A stretch of 64,000 nucleotides of DNA. It comes from Pseudomonas extremaustralis (GTDB taxonomy: Bacteria; Pseudomonadota; Gammaproteobacteria; Pseudomonadales; Pseudomonadaceae). The notes under the pieces were generated by a model that had not been told where the DNA came from, did not search any database, and saw only the letters and a list, made by a program, of their open reading frames with translations. Below are positions 29,742-38,228 of this stretch, one piece after another. Location of the stretch: positions 2,232,001 through 2,296,000 of the forward strand of contig NZ_LT629689.1 of NCBI RefSeq assembly GCF_900102035.1. Direction: 5' to 3'. The translations under genes and the position numbers were made by a program. Each line of letters begins with the position of its first letter. Position 1 is the stretch's first letter.

Positions 29742-30234
29742 AATGGTGTACGGCGCTTTTCTATTACTTGTTCTTTTTAGTTGCAAAGTATTTGCCGGCG
29801 CTCCACAATTTTCAGACTACAAAGTTGAATATATATATGAGGGCAGAAATAGTCATTTGGCAATAACCGATAGTGCCGGCCCGCGCTGGGATGACTTAAG
29901 GATTTCTGCCGCAGAAAAACCAGTAAATTTTGCAGGTCACTATATTTTGTTTACCGGCGATTGCGCTGGCGCTTCAGTTTGCGGGGAGGTTATTGATGCA
30001 GAGACAGGTAAAATCATACGAAGCCTGCCGAACGTTTATCAAGCATATGACGAGGATACCGAGGAGGCATTTGACATAGAATATAAGGTGGATAGCAGAT
30101 TAGTAGTAATAATGGGGATAGCCCAAAATAACGAGCCAGGCATTAATAATGAGAGTTTTCAGCGGATGTATCGCACTAGATATTACGAGTTTAATGATGG
30201 GGATTTTCATTTAATATTTACTGATGACAATTAA
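29731..30234 (+). CDS. Small exported protein, candidate periplasmic immunity protein 2
   Basis: 167 residues; the ATG overlaps the effector's end by 11 bases, with AAGGA about 10 bases upstream, so it is translationally coupled to it. Signal peptide to about residue 22 (VFA/GAP). A Cys within LLVLFSC gives a poor lipobox, so a lipoprotein is possible but less likely. The mature part has FAGHYILFTGDCAGASVCGEVIDAETG, a pattern seen in many small exported proteins of unknown function, with two Cys likely bridged. Unrelated to the protein encoded before the effector. Coupling and export argue for an immunity role (inference). Confidence 0.68.
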   Translation: MANKMVYGAFLLLVLFSCKVFAGAPQFSDYKVEYIYEGRNSHLAITDSAGPRWDDLRISAAEKPVNFAGHYILFTGDCAGASVCGEVIDAETGKIIRSLPNVYQAYDEDTEEAFDIEYKVDSRLVVIMGIAQNNEPGINNESFQRMYRTRYYEFNDGDFHLIFTDDN

Positions 30235-30440
30235 AATGTCGCACACAATGGCGCAAGCACAACCATCAAGCAACTAGAGATAAGTGAGTTTTGACGCGCA
30301 GACCAAAACCCCGATCATCATTCTTGATCCCAAGCCCAGATCTGATGATCAAATCAGCGGCTTCGGTTTTTAATACACGACGCCCGTCAAACGCGCTGAT
30401 CAAGCACATCAAAGGTACCGAGCGGTAAAACAAGCGCTGC

Positions 30441-31367
30441 CTAACTCAACAACACAACCCCCCCCGGCAACTCCGTACACTTAGCCCCATACGCATCCCG
30501 GATCAACAACGCCACCCCTGCCAGTTGCTGCAGGCTGAACCGCGCCTGCACGCGGCGCTGGCCCAGTTGTTTGTTCAGCAATACCAGCATCCCCGGCCGG
30601 TAGCGGTTGATCTCGTCCACCACGGTGGCCAGGGTGGCGTTGTTGAATACCAGTATCTGTTCGCGCCAGGCCACGACTGCCTGGGTGTCCACCACCACCG
30701 GTTCGCCCACGCCGGCGGCGCCATAGGTCAGTTGCCGGCCGCTCTCCAGGCGCACGCTGCGGCCGGCGACGTCCACCGACAGCCAGCCGTCGATGCAGGT
30801 GACACACACGGTCTGGTCGGTATTGCGCAGGTTGAACCGCGCCTGGGCGGCGCTTACCGCGCCTTCGCCGGCCTGGACCCTGAGCGGCTGTGCGACATGG
30901 GCGAGCACTTCGACTTCGCCTTCGAGCAGTTCAATGCCCTGCCCCACTCGGCTGACGCGTGTCTGTGTGTTGAGTTCCAGGCTGATGCCTTCGCTGAGCA
31001 GCACTTGCCGCTGCTCGCCGACCTCGGTGCGATAGTCCGCCGTAAGGCCGGCAAAGCCGCCGGGGGAGCCAACGTGCACCATCACCACGGCCGCCGAGGC
31101 GGCGAGTGCGCCACCGAGGAACGCACGCCGGCCGAACCGGCGGGGCTGCGAGACCTGTTCGGCGGCCGGTGCCAGTTGTTGCCACAAGCGCTTGGCCTGT
31201 TCGAACGCCTGGGCATGTTCGGGGCTCTGGGCGCACCACGCCTTGAGGGCCTTGGCGTCGGCCACGGTGGCGCGTCCCGAGGTCAGCAGGAGCAGCCAGT
31301 CGCGGGCTTCATCGTGCAGGGGGTTGGCGGCGGATTGCCGGGTGGCACAGAGGCTAAAAATATTCAA
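30441..31367 (-). CDS. vreR: FecR-like sigma regulator VreR
   Basis: 308-residue single-span inner-membrane regulator of the ECF sigma factor encoded upstream. N-terminal cytoplasmic anti-sigma part (WLLLLTSGRATVADAKALKAWCAQSPEHAQAF), membrane segment near 83-100 after RRAFLGG, then a periplasmic FecR domain (about 110-200) and a C-terminal STN-interacting part. Start uncertain: the frame opens after a stop with TTG as the only early start codon and no strong ribosome site. Downstream of vreI by 37 bases; in P. aeruginosa the ortholog PA0676 adjoins hxcW. Confidence 0.85.
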   Translation of the reverse strand: MNIFSLCATRQSAANPLHDEARDWLLLLTSGRATVADAKALKAWCAQSPEHAQAFEQAKRLWQQLAPAAEQVSQPRRFGRRAFLGGALAASAAVVMVHVGSPGGFAGLTADYRTEVGEQRQVLLSEGISLELNTQTRVSRVGQGIELLEGEVEVLAHVAQPLRVQAGEGAVSAAQARFNLRNTDQTVCVTCIDGWLSVDVAGRSVRLESGRQLTYGAAGVGEPVVVDTQAVVAWREQILVFNNATLATVVDEINRYRPGMLVLLNKQLGQRRVQARFSLQQLAGVALLIRDAYGAKCTELPGGVVLLS

Positions 31368-31404
31368 GCGCGCACATACTCACGGTTTTATCAGGGACTC
31401 AACT

Positions 31405-31950
31405 CTAAGACGGTTTTCCCGCCCCGGGACCGAACCGCTGGATCACTTTTCTTTCCAGGCGCTTGGCGCAGTAGCCCAGGGCAGCCTTGATTTCCTTCTC
31501 GACCATGCGCGTGGAAATGCCGAAGCGCCTGGAGATTTCCAGGTGCGGCGCTTCTTCCAGGCGGGCGGCGATAAGGATCTGGCGGCGGCGCGCCGGCAGC
31601 TCGTAGAGGGCTTTGACCAGGGATTGGATTTCTTTCTGACCGCCCACCACCCGCGAGGGGTCCTGGGCTTCGTCGGTGCTTTGCAGCAGTTCTTCCACCT
31701 CGCTGCCCGTGAGCAGGCGTGCATCGGCCTGGCGGCGGTCGGCGGCGATGTTCAAGGCCATGCGGTACAGGTAGGCATTGGGTTGCGCCAGGTTGGGCGG
31801 CACGTCCATGCGGTCGACACGCAGATAGGTTTCGTGCAGGACGTCATTGGCCAGGTCCTCCGAACCCAGACGCTTGCGCAAGCGCACCTTGAAGTCTTCG
31901 TAGGAGGCCAGGAACAAGCTGACCATCGTACTGTGCCCGGTGTCTTTCAT
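31405..31950 (-). CDS. vreI: ECF sigma factor VreI (FecI type)
   Basis: 181 residues with sigma-70 region 2 (about 8-75, DLANDVLHETYLRVDR) and region 4 (about 115-170, LPARRRQILIAARLEEAPHLEISRRFGISTRMVEKEI). AAGGAGG lies 9 bases before the ATG, which overlaps the vreA stop (ATGA). In P. aeruginosa the sigma factor of this set (PUMA3) acts with PhoB in phosphate starvation and drives hxc, pdt and neighbouring genes. The same is inferred here from synteny. Confidence 0.9.
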   Translation of the reverse strand: MKDTGHSTMVSLFLASYEDFKVRLRKRLGSEDLANDVLHETYLRVDRMDVPPNLAQPNAYLYRMALNIAADRRQADARLLTGSEVEELLQSTDEAQDPSRVVGGQKEIQSLVKALYELPARRRQILIAARLEEAPHLEISRRFGISTRMVEKEIKAALGYCAKRLERKVIQRFGPGAGKPS

Positions 31951-32654
31951 CCGTCCGAGCCTCCTTTTCCGGCTGTGCAGTCCATGCGTGTTCCTGTGGT
32001 GTCGGGCATCAAAAGTAAAGTCAGCGGTTGGCGCAGCGAACTCGGCGCCGGGCGTTCGACCCGCGCAGTGCCCAGGCTGCGCACCAGTGCTTCATCGCGT
32101 TGTTCATCGCCGGTGGAACTGACCAGCCGGCTGTGTTCGATCCCCCCTTGCGGGTTGACCCAGACCTGCACCAGCGCCCTGAAACTGCCGGGGCGTGTCA
32201 GTGACGAGCGGCACAGGCTGACTTCGATCGCCCGCTGCAAGGCGGCGGCGTAACTGCTGTTGATCCGTGCTGCGCGACGTGCCGCCTCACCACGGGCCAC
32301 GGGCGGCGAGCTGACGTCGGGCAACTGCAAGGTGAATGCATCGCTGCGTGCATAGCGCGCCATCAGGCCACTCCCTGTCAGCAATATCGCCAAAGCCTCC
32401 TGCGCCGTGAAACGACCGCGCACACTGATAGAGCGCCGGCCCCGCGTCAGTTCGCGGTCGACCAGCACCGCCATCCCGGTGGCGCGGCTGTACGCTTGCA
32501 GTGCATGTTCCAGGTCCTGCGCCGGCAGGTCCAACGACAGGCGCGGTGACTCCGCCTGCGCCGCGCGACCACCGGCCAACAGCAACAGCAGGACCAGGGC
32601 GCATACGCCGCGCCTCCAGGCCCTCTGCCCACCCTCAGCTCTGCATTGCTGCAC
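31947..32654 (-). CDS. vreA: Cell-surface-signalling receptor-like protein VreA (STN + TonB-like domain)
   Basis: 235 residues: signal peptide ending AQA (34), an STN signalling domain (about 36-110, LDLPAQDLEHALQAYSRATGMAVLVDRELTRGRRS) and a TonB C-terminal-like domain (about 128-218, VQVWVNPQGGIEHSRLVSSTGDEQRDEALV). The beta-barrel of normal TonB-dependent transducers is missing, as known for P. aeruginosa VreA. GTG start; no in-frame ATG is available before the signal peptide. First gene of the vreAIR operon, with 4-base overlap to vreI. Confidence 0.87.
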   Translation of the reverse strand: MQQCRAEGGQRAWRRGVCALVLLLLLAGGRAAQAESPRLSLDLPAQDLEHALQAYSRATGMAVLVDRELTRGRRSISVRGRFTAQEALAILLTGSGLMARYARSDAFTLQLPDVSSPPVARGEAARRAARINSSYAAALQRAIEVSLCRSSLTRPGSFRALVQVWVNPQGGIEHSRLVSSTGDEQRDEALVRSLGTARVERPAPSSLRQPLTLLLMPDTTGTRMDCTAGKGGSDG

Positions 32655-32710
32655 GACCGACGCGCCCTAGAAAACCGTCATCCTGAGGCCAGTTTATGAA
32701 CCTGATGTTA

Positions 32711-32740
32711 CGGTGATAGCAAAAAAAACATCACGGTGAC
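32711..32740. promoter_or_regulatory. Direct repeat in the vreA / small secreted protein gap
   Basis: CGGTGAT (32711-32717) and CGGTGAC (32734-32740) lie 23 bases apart, separated by an A-run. The spacing is about two helical turns, which would suit a dimeric regulator or stacked PhoB-type binding; neither half is a clean Pho box. Confidence 0.25.
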
Positions 32741-32808
32741 GGGAGGCCCGCTGCACTAAACTTGCACACCATAACGGCCCACTCCACCGGGCCCGCCAGG
32801 AGGCCCCG

Positions 32809-33108
32809 ATGAAACGTTTGCTGACCCTCGCCAGCCTGATGCTGTGCAGCGCCCTGCCCTTGCTCGCCCATGCCGACAGTTGCACCGAAGTCGCGGTGGA
32901 TGGCTACAAGGCCCCCGACTATGGCTGTTTGAGCCAGCAGATGGGCAGTGAGACGAATGCCACCAAGGCCGCGCAAAAGAACCGCGAAGCGCAGAACGTC
33001 ACCGTGGAAAAACAGCTGCCGAACAAGGTTGGGCTGGCCACCCCGGCGGCGACCAGTGTGCGCATGGGCAATACCTTCGGCACATCGGTGAAGCCGCAGC
33101 GGCCTTGA
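32809..33108 (+). CDS. Small secreted protein of unknown function
   Basis: 99 residues, no family recognised. AGGAGG is 5 bases before the ATG. Signal peptide 1-22 (LLTLASLMLCSALPLLAHA), then a 77-residue mature part with two Cys (DSCTEVAVDGYKAPDYGC) and a polar, probably flexible C-terminal half (Asn/Lys/Gln/Thr). Divergent from vreA with a shared 154-base gap, so it may belong to the same stress response (inference). Confidence 0.75.
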   Translation: MKRLLTLASLMLCSALPLLAHADSCTEVAVDGYKAPDYGCLSQQMGSETNATKAAQKNREAQNVTVEKQLPNKVGLATPAATSVRMGNTFGTSVKPQRP

Positions 33109-33267
33109 AGGCTACGGAAACAAAAATGTAGCACTCGGTAACATTGCCGCCCCCTCGCGGGGCATGTCGGTGCCCTGCCGTCGAGCGCCGTCCCCGCGCC
33201 TGTGGGTCCGCGAGGCCATGGCGCAGTTCGTGCATCCTTCGCCATTCCCTTGCCATCCGAATCCACC

Positions 33268-34077
33268 ATGCGCCCCAAGGAACTGAAGCTCTGGACCACC
33301 GGCGTCGCCCACCTGTTGGCGCTGGTCCCCGGCCATGCGCGGCTGTCAGGCCTCAGCCAGTGGCTGCGCCAGGTATGCCCGGTGGATCACTTCGTGCTGT
33401 TCGTCTATGAAGGCAACCACCGTCCGCTGGCGCTGTTCGATACCTTCGGCGCCGACAAGCGCGGTGTGTACGTGGATGACTACCAGTGCGGGCCCTACCT
33501 GCTCGACCCGTTCTACCTGGCCTGCACCCGTGGCCAGGCGCCTGGATTGTGGCGCCTGCGCCAGTTCGCGCCGGACCACTTCTACCTCGGCGAGTACTAC
33601 CTCACCTACTACCAGCAAACCGGCCTGGCCGAAGAAATCGCGTTTTTCGTCGACCTCGGCGCGGGGGCCACAGCAGTGCTGTCGTTGATGCGCTCGACCG
33701 CCAGTTGTGCGTTCAGCCGTGACGAGATGCAGTTGATCGAATGCGCCCAGGCGGTGGTGGAACAGGTGATCGGCGAGGCCTGGCAACTGCGCCAGGCCCA
33801 GCAACCGCGTCCGGCCCAGGACCTGGACTTCAAGATCCGCGAAGCCTTCGACCAGTTCGGTGCGCACATTCTCACCGGGCGCGAACAGGAGATCGTGCAA
33901 CTGCTGCTGCGCGGCCACTCCAGCGCGTCGGTGGCCGAGCAACTGAACATCAGCCCTGGCACGGTGAAGATCCACCGCAAGAACATCTACGCCAAGCTCG
34001 GCATCGGCAGCCAATCGGAATTGCTCGGCCTGTTTATCCGCGACCTCACCGGCCAGGAGTCGGTCGCTGTCGCCTGA
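33268..34077 (+). CDS. LuxR-family transcriptional regulator
   Basis: 269 residues. The N-terminal 190 residues are an uncharacterised sensor region; the C terminus (about 200-262) is a LuxR helix-turn-helix (LTGREQEIVQLLLRGHSSASVAEQLNISPGTVKIHRKNIYAKLGIGSQSEL). No phospho-receiver domain. Start taken at MRPKELKLW; no strong ribosome site precedes it. It directly precedes an ABC transporter/aldehyde dehydrogenase operon and is its probable regulator. An inverted repeat at 34094-34109 lies between them. Confidence 0.85.
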   Translation: MRPKELKLWTTGVAHLLALVPGHARLSGLSQWLRQVCPVDHFVLFVYEGNHRPLALFDTFGADKRGVYVDDYQCGPYLLDPFYLACTRGQAPGLWRLRQFAPDHFYLGEYYLTYYQQTGLAEEIAFFVDLGAGATAVLSLMRSTASCAFSRDEMQLIECAQAVVEQVIGEAWQLRQAQQPRPAQDLDFKIREAFDQFGAHILTGREQEIVQLLLRGHSSASVAEQLNISPGTVKIHRKNIYAKLGIGSQSELLGLFIRDLTGQESVAVA

Positions 34078-34093
34078 TAGCTGAAAACGACTC

Positions 34094-34109
34094 TATCCCC
34101 CAAGGGATA
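34094..34109. promoter_or_regulatory. Inverted repeat, possible operator of the ABC transporter operon
   Basis: TATCCC-CCAA-GGGATA, 68 bases before the GTG of the ATPase gene and just after the LuxR gene. Candidate binding site for the LuxR regulator; not tested against other copies. Confidence 0.35.
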
Positions 34110-34177
34110 TATACAGCGCAAAACCCCCATTGCTAGTTTGGCCCTCGACGCAAACCGCACCTCGAGGAAGCCAGACC

Positions 34178-35290
34178 GTGAACGACACTTCGCCCAGCGA
34201 CATCGAATTTTGCAACGTGGTCAAACGCTACGGCGCGGTGCAGGCCGTCAATGGCCTGAACTTCTCGGTGCGCCGGGGTTCGTTCCATTCCTTTCTCGGC
34301 GGCTCGGGCTGCGGCAAGACCACCACCCTGCGCATGATCGCCGGCTTCGAACAACCCACCCGCGGCGAGGTGCGCCTGGCCGGGCAGAACGTGGCCGGGG
34401 TGCCGGCGTTCGAGCGCCCGGTGAACATGGTGTTCCAGCATTACGCACTGTTCCCGCACCTGACGGTCGCGCAAAACATCGCCTACGGCCTGCGCTACCG
34501 CACCCCGCGTCCGGACAAGAAAACCCAACTGCGCATGGCCGACGAGGCCCTGGAGATGGTGCGCCTGAGCGGCTTCGGCCAGCGCAAGCCAAGCGAACTG
34601 TCCGGCGGCCAGCAACAGCGCGTGGCCCTCGCCCGCGCCCTGGTGAACAAGCCCACCGTGCTGTTGCTGGACGAACCCCTGGCCGCCCTGGATCGCAAGC
34701 TGCGCAAGGAGATGCAATCGGAACTGCTGCGCCTGCAACGCGAAGTGGGGATCACCTTTGTGCTGGTGACTCACGATCAGGAAGAGGCGTTGTCGATGAG
34801 CGACAGCATCAGCGTGATGCACAACGGCTCGATCATTCAGACCGCCACCCCTGAGCAGCTCTACGAAACCCCGGCCAGCCGTTACGTCGCCGACTTCATT
34901 GGCGAGTCCAACCTGTTCAACGGCACGGTGCGCCGCCTGCACGGCAACGCGGTGGTGCTACGCACTGCCCAGGGCCTGGAACTGACCAGCCCGCTGACGC
35001 CCACCGGGCAGGCGCTCGGCGCGGATGCCGAGGGCTGCATCGCGGTGCGCCCGGAGCTGATCAGCATTGCCGGCGCAGGCGCCCCGCTCGCCCGTGAAGT
35101 GTCGCTGCCCGGCTGCGTGGAAGACCGCATCTACCTGGGCAACTGTACCGAATACCGTGTGCGCACCCAGGCCTTCGGCGTGGTCTGCGTGCGCGTGCCA
35201 CGCCAGCAGGAAGACGTGCAGGCGTTCGAACACGGCGCGGCGGTCAGCGTCGGCTGGGATCATGCCAATGGCCTGGCCATGGCGTTGTAA
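34178..35290 (+). CDS. Polyamine-type ABC transporter ATP-binding protein (PotA-like)
   Basis: 370 residues from a GTG preceded by GAGGAAG with 7-base spacing; the upstream ATG frame lacks one. Walker A GGSGCGKTT at 41-49, signature LSGGQQQR near 140, Walker B LLLLDEP, and a C-terminal TOBE domain. It energises import through the two permeases encoded downstream. First gene of a five-gene operon (ATPase, binding protein, two permeases, aldehyde dehydrogenase). The substrate is probably a polyamine or related amine, from family resemblance and the linked dehydrogenase. Confidence 0.92.
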   Translation: MNDTSPSDIEFCNVVKRYGAVQAVNGLNFSVRRGSFHSFLGGSGCGKTTTLRMIAGFEQPTRGEVRLAGQNVAGVPAFERPVNMVFQHYALFPHLTVAQNIAYGLRYRTPRPDKKTQLRMADEALEMVRLSGFGQRKPSELSGGQQQRVALARALVNKPTVLLLDEPLAALDRKLRKEMQSELLRLQREVGITFVLVTHDQEEALSMSDSISVMHNGSIIQTATPEQLYETPASRYVADFIGESNLFNGTVRRLHGNAVVLRTAQGLELTSPLTPTGQALGADAEGCIAVRPELISIAGAGAPLAREVSLPGCVEDRIYLGNCTEYRVRTQAFGVVCVRVPRQQEDVQAFEHGAAVSVGWDHANGLAMAL

Positions 35291-35322
35291 ATCACTTTTC
35301 TCAAACGATTGTGGAGCGTGTC

Positions 35323-36465
35323 ATGGACCAGAAAACCTTTCTCAAAACCCTGCGCAGCTGGCAGAACGGTTCCATCAGCCGCCGTGAGTTCCTCGGCCGC
35401 ACCGGCCTGGGGCTGGCCGCAGCGGTGGTCGCCACCAACATGCCGGGGCTGCTGACCTCCAGCGCCGAGGCCGCCGAACAGGGCAAGTTCGGCGATCGCC
35501 TGTCGCTGGCCACCTGGCCCAACTACCACAGCCAGGAAAACCTCGACACCTTCGCCAAGACCACCGGCGCCCGCGTCGCCATGAGCGTGTTCGGCTCCAA
35601 CGAAGAAATGCTCGCCAAGCTGCAGGCCGGCGGCAGCGGCTGGGATGTGCTGGTGCCGACCAACTACACCATCAGCACCTATGTGGGCCTGGGGCTGATC
35701 GAGCCGCTGGACCTGTCGCGCATCCCCAACTTCGACGCCGCGGCGTTCCAGCAGAAATTCATCGCCCAGGGCACCGTCGACGGCAAGGTCTACGCAGTGC
35801 CGAAAAACTGGGGCACCACCGGCATGTGCTACGACACCGAGAAACTGAAAAACGGCCCCGCCAGCTGGAAAGCCTTCTGGGCCGCCGCCCAAGGTCCGGC
35901 CAGCGGGCGCACCATGGTCCACGATTACCAGTTGACGGCCATCGGCAACGCCCTGAAAAGCTTCGGCTACAGCTTCAACTCCCTGGACCCCAAGGAGCTG
36001 GCCGACGCCGAAAAGCTGCTGATCGAGGTCAAGCCGCACCTGTTCGCGATCAACTCGGACATCCAGCCGTCGATGCGCAGCGGCGATGCCTGGCTGGCCA
36101 TGTCCTGGACCGGCGACGCGTCGCAGCTGCACCGCGATATGCCGCAGATGCATTTCACCCTGGGCCAAGAAGGCGGCGAGTTGTGGAGTGACTTTTTCGC
36201 CATCCCCAAAAGCTCGGAGCACAAAGACGCCGCCTACGCCTTCATCAACTACCTGCTGGATCCGCAGCACAACAAGCTGGAAGTGCTGAGCCACGGCTAC
36301 CCCAGCGGCGACAAGCGCGTCGACGCGCTGCTGCCGCCAGCGATGCTGGAGGACCCGATCATGTACCCGGCCGCCGAAGCCCTCAGCCCCCTTGAATTCG
36401 GCGCCGCCGCCACGCTCACCAGCCCGGCCCGCGCCGAGTTGATGGCGCGGTTCAAGTCCGCCTGA
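35323..36465 (+). CDS. Polyamine-type ABC transporter periplasmic binding protein (PotD-like)
   Basis: 380 residues; GGAG precedes the ATG. Twin-arginine signal SRREFL at 19-24 followed by a hydrophobic stretch, so it is probably exported folded by Tat, less common than Sec for this family. The mature part resembles PotD/PotF (LATWPNYHSQENLDTFAKTTG, VPTNYTISTYVG, VPKNWGTTGMCYDTE, MSWTGDA). Captures the substrate for the permeases. 32 bases after the ATPase gene. Confidence 0.9.
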   Translation: MDQKTFLKTLRSWQNGSISRREFLGRTGLGLAAAVVATNMPGLLTSSAEAAEQGKFGDRLSLATWPNYHSQENLDTFAKTTGARVAMSVFGSNEEMLAKLQAGGSGWDVLVPTNYTISTYVGLGLIEPLDLSRIPNFDAAAFQQKFIAQGTVDGKVYAVPKNWGTTGMCYDTEKLKNGPASWKAFWAAAQGPASGRTMVHDYQLTAIGNALKSFGYSFNSLDPKELADAEKLLIEVKPHLFAINSDIQPSMRSGDAWLAMSWTGDASQLHRDMPQMHFTLGQEGGELWSDFFAIPKSSEHKDAAYAFINYLLDPQHNKLEVLSHGYPSGDKRVDALLPPAMLEDPIMYPAAEALSPLEFGAAATLTSPARAELMARFKSA

Positions 36466-36496
36466 TCGTTCAGCCATGGCCACTGAGGAGCCCACC

Positions 36497-37405
36497 ATGC
36501 ATGCCGCCACGCACCCGTCCACGGTGACCGCCCTGCCCGTTTCCGAACGCCAGCGGCGCAGCCTTGGCCGGCGTATCACCCTGCTGATGCTATTGCCGTC
36601 GACCCTGTGGTTCCTGCTGCTGTTGTTGATGCCGCTGGTGATCATCCTGGTGTTCAGCTTCGGCGAACGCAGCGCTGTAGGCGGCTACGCCGGGGGCTTC
36701 ACCCTGGGCAATTACCTGAACCTCGGTTCGCGGGCGGCGGCGTTCGGCAATACCCTGATGCTGGCGCCGCTGGGCACACTGGTGTGCTTGGTGGCCGCTT
36801 ACCCGCTGGCGTATTTCCTCGCGGTGAAGGTCAGCCGCAACCGCTCGTTGCTGCTGACACTGGTGATCGTGCCGTTCTGGACCAGCTTCCTGATCCGCAC
36901 CTACGCGTGGATCTTCATCCTCAGTGGCAAGGGCATTCCGGCGTTGCTGGCCAGCCTGGGCCTGGAGGATGTGCGCTTGATCAACACGCCGTGGGCGGTG
37001 CTGATCGGCATTGTCTACGGCTACCTGCCGCTGATGGTGTTTCCGATCTATGTGAGCCTGGAGAAACTCGACAAACGCCTGCTCGAAGCCTCCGCCGACC
37101 TCGGCGCCAGCGCCTTCGAGAGTTTTCGGCGCATCACCCTGCCGCTGTCGGCGCCGGGGATCATTACCGGGGTGATGCTGGTGTTCATCCTGCTGATGGG
37201 CGAGTTCCTGATCCCGGCGATCCTCGGCGGCGGCAAGGTGTTTTTTGTCGGCAACGCCTTGGTGGACCTGTTCCTGCAATCGCGCAACTGGCCGTTCGGC
37301 AGTGCGCTGGCGATGACCCTGGTGGCGATGATGCTGGTGATCATCGGCGTGTATTTGAAGCTGGTGGCGCGCTATGGCGGCCGCCCTGCCGACGGAGGCC
37401 TGTGA
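36497..37405 (+). CDS. Polyamine-type ABC transporter permease (PotB-like)
   Basis: 302-residue inner-membrane permease with about six spans and the coupling-loop motif EASADLGASAFESFRRITLPLSAPGI. Start chosen at the ATG with GAGGAG 6 bases upstream rather than the earlier Met. Pairs with the next permease, whose gene starts 2 bases after this stop. Confidence 0.92.
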   Translation: MHAATHPSTVTALPVSERQRRSLGRRITLLMLLPSTLWFLLLLLMPLVIILVFSFGERSAVGGYAGGFTLGNYLNLGSRAAAFGNTLMLAPLGTLVCLVAAYPLAYFLAVKVSRNRSLLLTLVIVPFWTSFLIRTYAWIFILSGKGIPALLASLGLEDVRLINTPWAVLIGIVYGYLPLMVFPIYVSLEKLDKRLLEASADLGASAFESFRRITLPLSAPGIITGVMLVFILLMGEFLIPAILGGGKVFFVGNALVDLFLQSRNWPFGSALAMTLVAMMLVIIGVYLKLVARYGGRPADGGL

Positions 37406-37406
37406 T

Positions 37407-38228
37407 ATGTGGCTGCGCAGTTACTCGACCTCGCTGTACCTGTTTCTCTATGCGCCGATTGCGCTGATCGTGCTGTTCAGTTTCAACGCCGGACGCAGTG
37501 GCCTGGCGTTCGAATGCTGTTCGGTGCAGTGGTTCGGCCGCGCGTTCGGCAACCCGTTCATCATGGAAGCCCTGGGGCACAGCGCCTTTATCGCGCTGTG
37601 TTCGGCGCTGATTGCCACGTTGTTCGGCACCCTGGCGGTGTTCGGCCTGCAACGGGCCGGGGCGCGGGTACGCATGCTGTTCGACGCGCTGACCTACTGC
37701 GCGATCATCGTGCCCGGAATCGTCATCGGCATCTCCACGCTGATCGCCTTCATCAGCCTGTTCGACCTGATCAACCCATTGCTCGCCAGTTGGATGCCGG
37801 GGGTGCCGCGCCTGAACATGGGCTTCTTTACGGTGATCGCGGCGCACTCGCTGTTCACCATGGCCCTGGTGATGGTCATCGTGCGCAGCCGTGTCGACAC
37901 CCTGGACAAAGCGCTGCTGGAAGCCTCGGCCGACCTGTATGCGCCGCCGATGCAGACGTTCTGGCGCGTGACCCTGCCGCAGATCAGCCCGGCGATCATG
38001 GCCGGCTTCCTGCTGGCGTTCACTTTCAGCTTTGACGATTTCATCATTGCGTTCTTTGTCGCCGGCCCGGAGACCACCTTGCCGATCTACATCTTTTCGT
38101 CGATTCGCCGTGGGGTCACACCCGAGATCAATGCCGTGTCGACGGTGATCATCTGCGTGTCACTGATCCTGCTGTTCACTTCCCGCCACCTGCAAAACCG
38201 CCGCGCCCAGGAGCCTGCCCATGCGTGA
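37407..38228 (+). CDS. Polyamine-type ABC transporter permease (PotC-like)
   Basis: 273 residues with about six membrane spans and the coupling motif EASADLYAPPMQTFWRVTLPQISPAI. GGAGG lies 8 bases before the ATG. Its end overlaps the aldehyde dehydrogenase start by 8 bases, coupling uptake to catabolism. Forms the heterodimeric channel with the preceding permease. Confidence 0.92.
   Translation: MWLRSYSTSLYLFLYAPIALIVLFSFNAGRSGLAFECCSVQWFGRAFGNPFIMEALGHSAFIALCSALIATLFGTLAVFGLQRAGARVRMLFDALTYCAIIVPGIVIGISTLIAFISLFDLINPLLASWMPGVPRLNMGFFTVIAAHSLFTMALVMVIVRSRVDTLDKALLEASADLYAPPMQTFWRVTLPQISPAIMAGFLLAFTFSFDDFIIAFFVAGPETTLPIYIFSSIRRGVTPEINAVSTVIICVSLILLFTSRHLQNRRAQEPAHA

Noticed and set aside
30235..30440. 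Possible gene or terminator between the second small exported protein and vreR
   Set aside because: Only 206 bases; no coding frame with a start signal and no convincing stem followed by T-run.
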